DNA from: Acanthopleura granulata
Lineage: Eukaryota > Mollusca > Polyplacophora > Chitonida > Chitonidae
DNA: 64,000 bases
Reading direction: 5' to 3'
Assembly: GCA_016165875.1 (NCBI GenBank)
Contig: JABBOT010000032.1
Coordinates: 931,613 to 995,612, forward strand
Under the pieces are notes generated by a model. It worked only from the letters and a program-made list of their open reading frames with translations, made no database searches and was not told the origin of the DNA. Positions 11,192-23,004 of the stretch are shown here, piece by piece. Position 1 is the first letter of the stretch. The number at the start of each line of letters is the position of its first letter. The translations under genes and the position numbers were made by a program.

Positions 11192-11744
11192 ATGTACAAA
11201 TCAACACCTGTAAGTTTCGGTTCCGGTCACGGGATTGAGTTATTTCCATCACGATAATCTGGTCTCTGATCTTTTTTAATTTTTAGCACTCTGACCTTCT
11301 GTTCCGGATATGTTTATTTCGTCAACTGGAAGTAGCACTAAGCCATTTATCGTTGAAAGGGTTTGTTAGTGACCTATTGCCAATTTGATAAAGATACCAC
11401 CCGGAGTTAGCAAAAACTGGGGATGTTAAATATCATGGTACATTTTATTCATTTACAACAGTTTAATGGAAATATGATTACTCGCAAAGCCTGTATAGTG
11501 ACTGTTATATAGTGGCGGCTCGGCCTTACTACATCCGTGTGAAATCAGAGCGGACGTGGCTGGCTGTGGGTGAACGTGAGGTAACTTTGTCACACCTGGT
11601 CGAAAGGAAATACGTACACTCAGCGAATACCATTGTAGTCCTCCCCCAAACTAAACTATCGTTTGTCAGGGGCAAAGATTATCTGAAAATATTTTGATAT
11701 GGTAATTATGTGGCCCGACTCCTTGGTATGTATATAGTCTATCC
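11192..11744. other. non-coding stretch
   Basis: A 61-codon open frame starting at 11512 has no motif. Nothing else seen. Confidence 0.45.
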
Positions 11745-11905
11745 ATAATAATGTTCTAAATAAAGATGTGATGCATGTCTTACAATTGTATTTGGATGTA
11801 ATCAGTTGTTTATACCCAAGCATATGTATTTAATCTGTATTATGATAATATTTATAAATATATTACAAATATAAATTTGCTCAAAATCCAGGTTGAACTC
11901 TGCTG
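11745..11905 (+). repeat. MITE family M1, core fragment
   Basis: Matches the core of the element at 47.9-48.6 kb: gatgtgatgcatg, gtaatcagttgttta, atgataatatttataaat and tcaaaatccaggttgaac occur in the same order. The TIRs are missing or too decayed to see. Confidence 0.7.
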
Positions 11906-12226
11906 AAAGAGAAAATCAAAAGAAATGTATTATGTATTTTTCTCCTTAAGCAATATGCTTCAAAACTCCATAGTGCTCAGTTGTTTCAAGGTAGGTTCAG
12001 CGTGCCTTCTCCAGACCACGCTTTAATGGTACAGTATCACGGTGCCGGATTTTCGCCTTCACAAAACATCTCACTGGCTTCTCCTCCGCTTCACATCAGG
12101 TCAGCTTATAGGTTTCTTAGTTCGCCGCTGGTCAGTCAGACAGCTAGTCATTTACGAAAAGTTACACGGTGATGGCAGGTCTGTTGCGGGAATGGACATT
12201 TCTATTGACATAGAAATGGTTTTAAA

Positions 12227-12712
12227 TTGACAAGAGTTCGGATTTCTACGGTAGCGTGTGACCATTTGCCAACTATCACACTGTCGTTGTTGCTCCTGTT
12301 CTACTCTCCATGCCGCAGTCTTATATTATTTAAACTAAAACATTTATCGGCGAGCTGTCGAGGTTTTCATATCTTGTGTTGGTTATGGTTTTCCGTGGGG
12401 AGCACCGATCACCCACATCCCAAAACCTGTGTGTCGTGGGTCACCGAAAATAATGTCGACAAGGTCAGCAGGGAAGAAAGTAAATACAGAGGTGCCTTCG
12501 CGGACAGCGGTGCTGACGCAGATAGTACACTTGACAGTCCACCCATCACAAAACTGAAGAGAAAAGACAATAAAAACTGTGACTCAAAATATCAGCGGAA
12601 GACGGACCTATCAGATCGCTTGCCCAGCAGTTTAGCACATGGTCACGCCTGTCGCAATTCACAGAGGAATAAGTGCTTTCAAAAGGGATTGGAGAACAGC
12701 GCAAAACCTTAA
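12227..12712 (+). CDS. possible hypothetical open frame, unrecognised
   Basis: A 161-codon frame whose second half is polar and charged (for example VSREESKYRGAFADSGADAD, then LKRKDNKNCDSKYQRKTD), with less obviously random composition than its neighbours. The first half is Leu/Ser-rich and may be non-coding upstream sequence. There is no domain, signal peptide or clear splice site. It may be an exon of an unknown gene or chance; I cannot assign a function. Confidence 0.15.
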   Translation: MTRVRISTVACDHLPTITLSLLLLFYSPCRSLILFKLKHLSASCRGFHILCWLWFSVGSTDHPHPKTCVSWVTENNVDKVSREESKYRGAFADSGADADSTLDSPPITKLKRKDNKNCDSKYQRKTDLSDRLPSSLAHGHACRNSQRNKCFQKGLENSAKP

Positions 12713-13377
12713 CAGTGAAAAACCACTGAAACCTGAAAAGTTGTAGCGAGAGAACAGAGCATTAAAAAACGATATCTGAAAATATCTGCACGGATATTTT
12801 GTTGTTGTTGTTTTTTTTTTTAAATTTTTTCCTACGAATGAGACGCAGTCAAGTATTTTGATTGTATAAGGTCGACTTGATAAACCATACTGAGTAAGCC
12901 GAAGAACAGTCACACATTCCTTTTAGCTGCTAGGCAGCCTTTTTGAAAACATATGTGCATTCCGATGGAAATGGCCATATGATAAACTTTCTTGGCAACT
13001 TGCAATAGTTCAGTGCAGCTGCACTTGCACGTCTGACCTAAACATGCTTGTATCTGACACCTTTGGAAACTGATATATTCCTTGGTTGTACATGTGTTTT
13101 GTTGGTTGTTTTGAAAAATGACTTCTTGTGATAATACCCTGTTCCTGAAGCAGTTTAATACGACAATGCCTCAAAACAATACATTCATCAAGCGTGGTGA
13201 CTTGGCCATTTTACGGCACGGTCGAATGACTTGCCATACTCGTATATCACGACAGTTTGAACAGTTCGAAGTGAATTTACTGACTGGACTGAGATAATTT
13301 TGCTGTGTAATTGGATTTGGATAAGTAATTAACTCATGTTTTCTGCCTGAAAGTTTTTCAGTTCTCTTAAACATTGT
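12713..13377. other. non-coding stretch
   Basis: T-rich simple sequence near 12800-12830. No supported feature. Confidence 0.5.
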
Positions 13378-13632
13378 AGGGGGCCTCAGTGGTTCAGTCG
13401 GTTACACAATGACCCGAAGCCTCCCACCAATGCGGCCGCTGTGAGTTCAAGTCCAGCTCATGCTGGCTTCCTCTCCGGCCGTACGTGAGAAGGTCTTCCA
13501 GAAACCTGCGGATGGTCTTGGGTTTCCCCCGGGCTCTGCCGGGTTTCCTCCCACCATAATGCTGGCCGCCGTCGTATAAGTGAAATATTCTTGAGTACGG
13601 TGTAAAACAAAAATCAAATAAATAAATAAATT
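13378..13632 (+). repeat. full-length SINE S1
   Basis: One of the best copies. Head ggggcctcagtggttcagtc, B-box tgtgagttcaagtccagctc, body gtttcccccgggctctgcc and cctcccaccataatgctgg, then attcttgagtacgg and an (aaat)n tail. Confidence 0.92.
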
Positions 13633-13993
13633 TCACATTGTAGTATGATGATAATCCCATAATATCATTTCCTGCCTTTCTGAAAAGAAATTTCTTTTAT
13701 TCAAATCTGTGTTGTTTTGAGATTGCTTTAGCCCAGTTTCCACAAGAGTGTTTGACAGGCTAATAATCGTCTTGATTAAACAGATGTATATTTAGCTCAA
13801 TATTTGAGGTAAAACAGCAGGGCCAAGTCCCATTGCAAATGACGTCGTTGCTTTGCTGCATATGGCAGAGCTACATGTACGTAGTGGCCTATATTTTAAC
13901 ATGTCAATATTTGGGTATAGACAAAACCACAGGCAGGTTATTCGTGTGGAATATTTTACACTAAAACACACAGCATAGGAGGTTAAGCTAATC
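13633..13993. other. non-coding stretch
   Basis: No supported feature. Confidence 0.5.
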
Positions 13994-14613
13994 AGTGTGC
14001 CTCAGGTGACGACGTCACATCTATATACCCCAATGAGTGTGCCTAAGGTGACGACGTCATATCTATATACCCAAATGAGTGTGCCTCAGGTGACGACGTC
14101 ACATCTATATACCCCAATGAGTGTGCCTCAGGTGACGACGTCATATCTCTATACCCCAATGAGTGTGCCTCAGGTGACGACGTCACATCTATATACCCCA
14201 ATGAGTGTGCCTCAGGTGACGACGTCACATCTATATACCCCGATGAGTGTGCCTCAGGTGACGACGTCATATCTATATACCCCAATGAGTGTGCCTCGGG
14301 TGACGACGTCACATCTATATACTCCAATGAGTGTGCCTCAGGTGACGACGTCATATCTGTATACCCCAATGAGTGTGCCTCAGGTGACCACGTCATATCT
14401 GTATACCCCAAGGAGTGTGCCTCAGGTGACGACGTCACATCTATATACTCCAATGAGTGTGCCTCAGGTGACGACGTCACATCTATATACTCCAATGAGT
14501 GTGCCTCAGGTGACGACGTCATATCTGTATACCCCAATGAGTGTGCCTCAGGTGACGACGTCATATCTATATACCACGATGAGTGTGCCTAAGGTGACGA
14601 CGTCACATCTATA
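13994..14613. repeat. 42-bp minisatellite, about 15 copies
   Basis: The unit is 42 bp and contains gtgcctcaggtgacgacgtc, then a catctatataccccaatga-like half. Copies differ by only a few substitutions. Because 42 is a multiple of three, both strands stay open: the plus strand encodes a 14-residue VPQVTTSHLYTPMS repeat (205 codons) and the minus strand a different 14-residue repeat containing MTSSPEAHSLGY (173 codons). No signal peptide, flanking exon or domain supports translation. Each unit contains a gacgtca half-site of the CREB/ATF type. Confidence 0.95.
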
Positions 14614-16704
14614 AGGGATATCACCCTGTTGTCATAATGCCGGATCTTATACTGCATACTTGTATAGCAAAGGGCAATGAGCACCCTATTGGATCTTTGC
14701 ACAATCACACGATACATGTGCAGTGCACCATGAACATGCACTTCGGGTGAACTTGGTGAACAGTTATGTGTCACTTCTGCACTTTGAAGGCAAATTTGAC
14801 TCTGAGATTGTCGTTTCATGTTCATGCGAATTTGATAGCCTAGCCTAGTGTAACTTTAAAATGAGCAATGGATACTCGATCAAAACTTGATATACAGCAA
14901 CTGAAATAATTGTACATACGTTGGCTTTTTTTCCCTCCTAATGTAAGTTCCGTGCGTTTCAAATTCTTGGATGAACTTTCCAACGTGTGAAATACTGGTA
15001 TGCACACCACATTAGAGGAAGACAAGTGTCCTTCGACGATCGACTGACTGCACAAACAACCACACGTTTTACCAAGGGCTTGCAAGCCCGTATGGTAGTT
15101 ATATACATCTAACTACATCTAAAGACTGTTGACAGCTAGACTGAATTTAAAAGGTTATAAAATTTTCTCACTGACGTAAAAGTCTGTTTCAAAATTGTAT
15201 GAATTCGTTGTTGACTTATCTTCGTTTGAGGTGTGGAGTATTATGCTGCCGACTGGGATCTGAAGGCGCCCATGCTTTTAGGCTTATGAGAGATTGACCA
15301 ATAAGAGAGCTAGGAGATATCAGGTGTTTGTTAGTTGTGTGACGTAAGTGTTCTGAGTTGTCTGTCAATGTAATATGTAATAACATAGGGACAGCACACT
15401 GTTTCAATGTTATATGTTTTAATTGTAACAAGTACACGTTTGAACAATACTGCAAAGTTTTTCCAAACCATTATGTTGCTAGAGTAAGTTTCTGGATCAT
15501 TTCATGTCACAAACTTACATATATACTTAAGTTTTACCACAGCCCTAACGGCTCACTACAGTTCCATGTGACAAGAGTGTTCCGCGCGCTTGGAACAAGT
15601 TCATCACAGGCCCTACTAGCCCAAATACCAGTGTTCCACGTTGTCTATGCAAGTGACTGTTGGCGACTATACAGTGTACATATATTTCGTCACTGGGAGC
15701 GTTTCCTCCGTGCGGTGGTCTCGACAATATGGCGAAAGCTCACCCGCTTTATTTTTAACTAAAACATATCAGTTGTAATATCAGATATTTAAGCCTGGGT
15801 TTTATTTTTTTGAAATATTATATTCACGAACATTTTTAGACACCTAAGAAAGAAATTTGGATGACTTTATCTTTCCTGAAATATCCACTTTATAAACCTT
15901 TTCCTGTGCTAAATGAGAACGCTAACGTGACATTATCTATCCTGAAACACTAAAATTACAGACCTTTACACGCGCTTATGGATTGTACTTCAGTGCCTCA
16001 AAGAACAACAATTATTACCTTTACACACACGCCTAACTGGGCCATTGATATATATTTAATGACAAGCATTTGTGTTTACTGCCTTTTGCGTCTTCACTAA
16101 ATATGTCGTCAAGGGCTGAAATGGTAGTGAAAACTGTACATTTACGCATTATTTAACGTCTCCGATAAGGTATGCTTTCATGCAAATGTCAACGACATCG
16201 TTAAGCATTTTGTTTAATATTCAGTCAATAAAAATTGTTGGTGTTCAAGACTTTTGTGTTTGGCATGCTGGGGGAGAGCATATTTATTCGAAAGATATTG
16301 TTTGTCTTCGTTCCGACGGTCATTAGTTCCTCAGCTTTTGTTCTATAAATACGAATACCAGATGTACCAGGGAAAATCACTATGGGTAAAATGCTTTCCA
16401 GCGACTAATTGGAGAAGTGTGATTGAATTTCTTGTTTGGACTACACACCGTCTCTCCACTAATGATACTTTTCCCTTTTCCCAGCTCGTTTATAAGTCGG
16501 TAGGCAAACATCAGGCTAACTCGAATAAAACTTTATTACTTTGTGCGTTTATCGTATTGTGGGCACAACCAAGAAAATCTTGAATATACAGTATCCTCAG
16601 CAATTCTCTTGGTAGAGAATTAATACCCCCCAAAACAGAGAAAACTAAACTTAAACTATGTTCTCTTACAGTGCACAGAACAGCACTTTCTAGATAATGG
16701 GCGC
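14614..16704. other. non-coding stretch
   Basis: Several open frames of 60-134 codons (for example 15358-15762) without motifs or splice-bounded structure. No repeat family recognised. Confidence 0.45.
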
Positions 16705-16965
16705 TTTGCCAAGAGCTGTTACATCAGACCATTCGGCACATCATGTGTCTGTGACATCAGACCATGCGGCACATCATCTTTCGGTGATATTGATCATGTA
16801 ACAAGTCATCTGTCGGTGACGTCCGGTACATCTCTGTCTCATCTCCGATCGCATGGCAGGTTAGCTTTCGGCAGTGTCTAATCGTTCAGCACATTGTTTC
16901 TCGCCGATATCTGATGTTGCTGCACATTTTATCCATGCAAGATTTCCGATCGTTCAGTAAATCAT
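16705..16965. repeat. decayed tandem repeat, about 33-bp unit
   Basis: Copies of a gtgacatcagaccatgcggc-like unit followed by acatcatctttcg. Two adjacent copies are close, and the next five or six are increasingly diverged (shared 'cggtga', 'gatcg/atcgt' and 'cacat'). Confidence 0.6.
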
Positions 16966-17037
16966 TCCTAGGTCATCTTATAATCAGGATTTACAATCAA
17001 TCACTACTATTGTGCATCCTTAGCCTCTAACATACTA

Positions 17038-17216
17038 CAGTGCTGGCTTCCTCTCCGGCCATACGTGGGAAGGCCTGCCAGAAACGTGCGAGTTGGCGTG
17101 AGTTTCTCCCGGGCTCTACCCGGGTTCCTCCCACCATAATGCTGGCCCCCGTTGCATAACTGAAATATTCTGGAGCACGGCGTAAAACAACAATCAAGTA
17201 AATAAATAAAATAAAT
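17038..17216 (+). repeat. 5'-truncated SINE S1
   Basis: Starts within the body (gctggcttcctctccggcc) and continues through cctcccaccataatgctgg to ggcgtaaaacaacaatc and an A-rich tail. The tRNA-like head is absent. Confidence 0.88.
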
Positions 17217-17764
17217 GTTACATAGATTTCTTTTTGACTAGACCAAAATAAGCTTAATACCACGTGCAAAATAATGCAAAAGAAAATATAGCCGTAAAAT
17301 GTTATTTACACGCACAACTTGAAAACTAAAATAGAAAAGAAAAAATAGGACGGAATCGAAATATATTTCCCACATGCATTAATCAACTCCGCCATTTGTC
17401 CTCACATAACGAATACATTGGGGCGAAGAAAGAGCGTTCTAGGGGTGCAGAAGAGCTCCCATCTCGCCAGCGTCCACTACTTACTAGCTTGTGTGGAAAA
17501 GAATATACCGTCTTTTCTCCTAATTGTTTAAGGTACTTGACGCGACATCCGATCGTACAGAATGTTTTCTTCGAATGTTGTCCTTGTCGGGAACTTTCAC
17601 GTAAATTTTATTTAATCACAAAAATAGATCTTAAATACTGTGTTTAACTGCATAGGAAAGTTTGGAATTGGCTTACGCTTGATTACAGGCCGATTACTGC
17701 TAAAGTGCAAAATAATATAATCGAAAGGTAAATGGCAAAGATAAAAATGTTCTTTGCTTGATGA
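17217..17764. other. non-coding stretch
   Basis: Nothing supported. A short ttcccacatgcat-like motif at about 17370 resembles sequence at the start of duplication unit B. Confidence 0.4.
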
Positions 17765-17965
17765 AGTAAAAATCTACTTAACAGGAAAAGAATCAGTATC
17801 TAAATATTCCTATGCAAAGCTCAGCAAGTCGTCCAAGTCGATACCACCCTCATTAGCCCTCTTTTGTCAATTACGACTTTCTTATCGTCCGTTCAGTTAT
17901 ACTCTTCCAAAACGGTCGATTATTGAGCTCTGCAGATGACGTCGCTCGATACTGGGAGAGTAATT
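17765..17965 (+). repeat. third copy of the 5' block of the 25-32 kb duplicated unit
   Basis: Shares caagtcgataccaccctcat, tatcgtccgttcag, an actcttccaaaacggtcgat-like block and cgctcgatactgggagag with positions 28630-28790, and more weakly with 25125-25265. The duplicated unit is therefore, at least in part, a dispersed repeat. Confidence 0.65.
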
Positions 17966-18204
17966 TTATCATTAATTTCCGCTATGCTCTGGATCTCTAT
18001 CGTTATATATGGTAGCAGCTAGCTTCTCGCCCTTGTGGTCAACGGACGGCGTTACTGTCATCGTGTGACAATGCCCGGGCTATGCGAGAGGCATGGGTTT
18101 GGAGGATAGGTGAAACTGGGGCGACAGTTTGGTAATATCCGGGATCAATCGTTAATCATCTGGATGATCGATGAAGACATGACTAATGTGATGATGCGAG
18201 GCCA
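17966..18204. other. non-coding stretch
   Basis: No supported feature. Confidence 0.4.
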
Positions 18205-18530
18205 TGGTACAGATGTCCTATATCGAGTGAAGTGGTTAAACTGTCCGCCAGAAGACCAGGAGACCTGGGATCAATCCCCGGTCCGGTCATACCCAAAAGT
18301 TTAAAAGTGACACTTGAATTGCTGCCTCCCTTGGCGCTCAGGACTCATAGGTTAGACCAAGAAAACAGGACTGATCGGTCGGTGAGGGTGTAATGTGAAT
18401 GTATCGGGTGTCAATCGTGGTGTCTTCGGCATATTGCTGGAGCGGCGGCAAAGCTTTAATAAATAGTATATCCATAGAATACACCCACATATATAGAGAA
18501 GTTCAGACCCAACCGTCATGGACTCGCTCT
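18205..18530 (+). repeat. second tRNA-derived SINE type, S2
   Basis: tRNA-like head with A-box-like agtgaagtggttaaactg and B-box-like gggatcaatccccggtc, followed by a body with cttggcgctcagg and tgtcttcggcat. I recall very similar head and body sequences from invertebrate SINEs in molluscs (recollection only). The open frame across it reads VLYRVKWLNCPPEDQETW and looks like a chromodomain, but it is a translation of the SINE head. Confidence 0.6.
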
Positions 18531-19809
18531 TCCACAAGAAGACAAAGTATATAAATAAATACATTCTAAGGACTCCACTTTGACAAATGTGACAGAGAAA
18601 ATATTTAACAACGGCTTCATATTGACGCATACTGTCTGTGTACAGGCCAAATCATATTATGAATTTTACCTTATAGCCAGCTTAGGTAAAATGTGTCGTG
18701 CGTGTTGCAACAGTCGATCACATTTACTTAACTTCTGCAAATCGAAAATATTTGCTGTACAGGGCAAATAATAATATCCAGTCGGCTTTTGTTGGCATCT
18801 ATGCTAATTGGTTGAATGCTATTTTAGGGAGGGGGGTTAAACTACACAATGTCGTTCGTCTGCTGAACCCTGCTGATTATCTTTCCCAGGACATGTACAA
18901 ATCCGTGGGTAAATATCAGGACAATTGGAATAGTAGGAAAAAAATACATCTCTAAAGCTTTTCACAACGACTCGCATCAAAACAAAATATTTCCTTAAAC
19001 CCAACACAAGAGCTTCTTCACTGAATCCTTAGCCAAAAGCAAATTATTAATTAATTTTTCCGTCCTTAATTTTGTTTGCTGTAAATATGGTACTTACGGA
19101 TTGACAGTCGTAGCTTCTCTAGGATAGTAAGATGATGGTTACCCATTGTATGTATTCAGTAAATGGTAAAGATTCAGAAACTCTGTCTGTGAATAGTGGT
19201 GTCTACAATAAGGCTGTCATTGTACTGGGAGACAGTTTCGGTTAAAAAACACAAGACTGTTCTTCGTGTTGACATTTATTCTGGTTCTTTAAGGCAGCTA
19301 TCTCCAAAGTAAGGCGGCTATCTTTCAAATGTATCGAAAGTCACGACAGTTTCCTTGTGTTGCCTTAGTAAAACCTTGAACATTGGAGAGAAAAACACAT
19401 CTACAATGACTTATAAACACATGTAAAACAATGATCAAGAGTTGAAAGGATTTGAATCATCTGCAAAAATCCTTAGAAATGATAAAAAAAAATTTCAACA
19501 TGCAAATTACGGTCATATGCACTAGTTTTTATTCGTAGCATTCAAAAGTCCCTGGCAAATCAACCGGGCAAAATGCGGTAGTCACTCACTTTCCTCGTGA
19601 ATGCAGTCCTATTCTCTGGTATGCACAGAATCTTCAAAGAAAACAACGAGGAAAAATGGAAATTTAACTCACAGATAATGCCACTGAAGAGTCAAGTCAC
19701 TACACTAATAGCAGCGAAATTAACCCATGCTGAAACAGACATGATGTGTATGGAGGTAGGCCTGCTCAAGTCAGCATTTCGTGATAGTTCTACACCAACT
19801 TCTCCCCTA
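18531..19809. other. non-coding stretch left of the Harbinger element
   Basis: No gene recognised. The last three bases, cta at 19807-19809, are the likely target-site copy of the element. Confidence 0.5.
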
Positions 19810-19836
19810 GGACCGATCGTTAGTACGGCGATTAAA
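19810..19836 (+). repeat. left terminal inverted repeat of Harbinger element
   Basis: Begins GGACCG and ends TACGGCGATTAAA. It pairs with 24800-24826, with mismatches at positions 7, 9 and 13 of 27. Short cctaatag and gattag motifs continue just inside both ends. Confidence 0.85.
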
Positions 19837-20039
19837 TATAACACCGAGTTAGAGATAACCTAGGATTAACACCCTAATAGGCGATTAGTTAATACTAGAG
19901 TTTAACACCGTTGGTGAAACGTCGTTTGAAGCCTGTATTACTTAATTACTCTAACAACGTCATCATGAGTGCTCCGTATCCCACAATGCACCGTTTTGTT
20001 ATTGTTTGTCGTCTGTAGCGAGCCAAAATGTAGGTCACG

Positions 20040-20403
20040 CTCATTGTAAAGTAGAGACGAGAGTGAAATCAAAATTTTAATCAACTGGAAAGGGAGTATA
20101 TCGCAGACAAATTTTGAGAGCACAGGGATATTTGAACATCAAAATTCTCCACGTCATTAACTAATGAGAAGAAAAATCGCTTATGGGAAGAAATTACGAC
20201 CGTTTGTAATTTCTCTTGGCTATGATATATGTACTAGTACGGCAGTTCGTGACAAGTGGAAAAATATCCAGCAATCATGCAAGCAAAAGTACAGTAAGGC
20301 GCAGCAGTCGGTGAAGAGGACGGGAGGATCTGCAGATCAGTCAGGTCACAACAGCCCTGATCTCCGCTCTGAAGAACACGGCATCTTTCAGCGGACTGAA
20401 TAA
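20040..20403 (+). pseudogene. Harbinger-associated Myb/SANT-like DNA-binding protein, broken
   Basis: In PIF/Harbinger elements a second protein with a Myb/SANT-like (trihelix-type) domain binds the transposon ends and recruits the transposase to the nucleus. Two conserved pieces of such a domain (NAIF1-type) are visible in different frames. LTNEKKNRLWEEITTVCN lies at about 20150-20215, and AVRDKWKNIQQSCKQKYSKA followed by KRTGG lies at about 20240-20325. The 'K--W--I' and 'R-KW-----K' tryptophans, and the 'TGGG'-like turn after the third helix, fit the family. A further upstream piece (EIKILINWKGEY) may be helix 1, with stop codons between it and the rest. At least two frame changes are needed, so the gene is dead. 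It reads towards the transposase gene. Confidence 0.65.
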
Positions 20404-21018
20404 AGGTTTTGAAACCATCATTTCTCAAAGTATGTGTGAAGAATTTATGATTCCTCAGGCACATGTATAAATCTGTGCTTCTCATGTATGTCCCAGTAAC
20501 TTACCCATAGATCGGTCTCAAAACGACCAAGACATTTCGAAAGGGCACATGTACAAGTGTTCGTCGTAAAACTTTCTCGACATATCGGATATTTACATGC
20601 ACATTCACCCAGCTGCTGAGTGCAAATAGCCTAGGCACAGGAGTACTTCTGTTTCAGAGGGCACTTTTATTCACAGGACTCAACAGTTTTATAATTAAGA
20701 AGGAACTTGATATGATTACACCAATTGTGCAAGCATTCAGACAGTAGTGATCGGTAATTTATACCTACGGCATGAATATTTATGAGCTAATTGACCTACA
20801 TTTTCTTATGGCGTCACCGACACGTTAGAACAGATTTGAACGCTATACATACAATTAAATATGAAATAGGAAAGAAAATGTCATTGATATAAATCTCCTA
20901 CCATGTTTGTATAGTGTGCATTTTATTTTACATGAGATCAAACAACAGGTAAAAAAAATACAACCCCCAAAATTAAAAAACAACTTTCCCCATACTTATT
21001 ATCTTTACTATAGGTAAT

Positions 21019-21430
21019 AGTATTATCGTTATTAGAGATTACACTTTCTGTATATAGCACAGGTTCTAGTGCTGAAAATCGGTTGAGACGTACCCTGGTT
21101 TCGAACCAACGATCTCAGAGTCAGACACCAAATCGCCACCAATACATGTCAACCATCTAGACCACTCGACCAACCAGCCTTCTACGAAGTAGAAGGTAGG
21201 TGACCGGTAAACTTTACATCGATCATGCATTACCCCTCTGATGATCAGAAATGACACAGCTCTCTAAGCTGAACATATCAGATTGGTAGATGTCATTTAG
21301 AAAGTGAATTTAACTAACAGTATTATCGTTATTAGAGATTACACTTTCTATATATAGCACAGGTTCTAGTGCTGAAAATTGGCTGGAACCTAACCTTGTT
21401 TCCAACCAACGACCTCATAGTCAGGCACAG
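21019..21430. repeat. 300-bp-spaced direct duplication with tRNA-like segment
   Basis: About 112 bp at 21019-21131 recur at 21319-21430 with roughly 10-15% difference. Both copies start agtattatcgttattagag and share tagcacaggttctagtgctg. The offset is exactly 300 bp. Confidence 0.85.
21090..21180 (-). repeat. tRNA-like sequence (SINE head or tRNA pseudogene)
   Basis: On the minus strand, tggtcgagtggtctagatgg is close to a Leu/Ser-type tRNA A-box and gttggttcgaaacc is a good B-box. The spacing is long, as in class II tRNAs. The acceptor stem is not convincing, and part of the B-box side belongs to the 300-bp-spaced duplication, so I favour a SINE head. Confidence 0.45.
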
Positions 21431-23004
21431 TATGTTGTTCCCAAATTATTAAATACTCAGAAAATTAGAAAATACATACATGCTGAATATTGAATGCCTG
21501 GATAGTGTATTAATGTATCAAGTATACCTTAAATACCCAAAATGAATGATTAGAAACTGTCAATTAGCAATCATGGTCAGGGAATACATCAGAGAGATAT
21601 GATTTCTAAAACTCATATATAAACTGTCATCTAGTATGAGTTGAACCAGTGACCATGTGTCTCAAGTTTTAAAACAATGTATGTACATTAAAAAACACAT
21701 ATATGTGACTAATATGTTCTGTATACAATATAGCCGGTGTGTTAAACACCGTACACATGTAAATATACAAATGTCTGTTACGCATACATGTCAAATAATG
21801 TACTGTACTATTTGAAAATAAACTGAGTACATATTCAAATACAAGTAGAAATGTTAAACATAATATTTATGTTAAAAGTCCATGTGTAATCATCAGTGGA
21901 ATTACATTTGACTTTCAGGATCTTGGGAGGCTCTTGTTACCAGCAGAATAAAATACGTAATTTCCTTTTGTATAGTCAGTTCAAAGAAAACAATCGTTGC
22001 ATTTTCAAAAGAAAGTATATGTGTCCAAAAGCAATTGGTATTAGCAGTTTTACCTTAAGTCTGTTATTTACAGGTTTGTACAGAATTGTACTTGGTCATA
22101 CCGTGTAAATGTGGTGTCTATTGACCATTATGGAATTTATGTATATATTTGAATGTACTTTAATACACGAAGCTTGTTCAAGCTGTTGTAGGTCTCTACA
22201 TTTATCTGATAAGAAAATTTGGCTGTTAACCGAAAACAAATATTTGGAAAATCAGCAAGGATTAATATGCATGCATTTTCTTATATTAGTTTATTGAGTG
22301 ACATTTCATATATGTAATATATGTACTTATATATTTAACTTAGCCAGAAAATTACATGAATAACACAGATATGGAATACTATGAAGTATGAAATGATGAG
22401 TTTTACACGGACATGTATTAATTAATACGTCCCAACATTGTAACAACAATCATTTCAGTATTTAAGAAACTCTGAAATTTTATTTAGAAAGTTTATGACT
22501 TGGTAGAGGTAAACGTGTATTAAGATCGCAACTAGGAAAATGCATTAGGCTGGTGTTAAAAAGAAACTAGATATAAATTCCTTGTGCAATACTTTCTTTA
22601 CTCGTGGCTTATGACTTCCATTACCTTCCGTTGGGACAAAAAGAAAGACAAACAATAAGGGAAGATAACATTTTAGTCAGCAGACTCATTCGCCTAAATC
22701 ACTGTTGGAGTGGTATATTACAATATTCTGGAAAAAGAATTCCTTCTGAAATTCACAATAATAATGATAATTAAACGTGGCTGTTTTGAAGCATCACAAG
22801 GTATGAGTATAGGTTTTGTGCATGTACCATTCAAATCAACCAGAAAACCAACTTGTAAAATAAATAGTTTTGACAGTGTGCCTGAAACGTCATCTTTTGG
22901 ACAATGCATGCAAATGTGGCAAATTACTATATCTATCAAGATTAATGCTTCACATACAAAACTTAAAAATAAACATTGGAAATATTGTTCTGATTGCTTG
23001 GCCA

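Noticed and set aside
13994..14613. CRISPR-like array
   Set aside because: Units are contiguous with no unique spacers and the DNA is clearly eukaryotic. It is a minisatellite.
15358..15762. 134-codon plus-strand frame
   Set aside because: No recognisable motif, uneven composition, and no start context or exon boundary worth calling.
18110..18304. Chromodomain-like peptide (VLYRVKWLNCPPEDQETW)
   Set aside because: The matching bases are the tRNA-like head and B-box (gggatcaatccccggtc) of a SINE, and the rest of the SINE body follows. There are no acidic/aromatic cage residues in proper order and no long frame.
21090..21180. Functional class II tRNA (Leu/Ser) on the minus strand
   Set aside because: A- and B-boxes look good but I could not pair an acceptor stem, and one side belongs to a duplicated repeat. 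A tRNA model search would be decisive.
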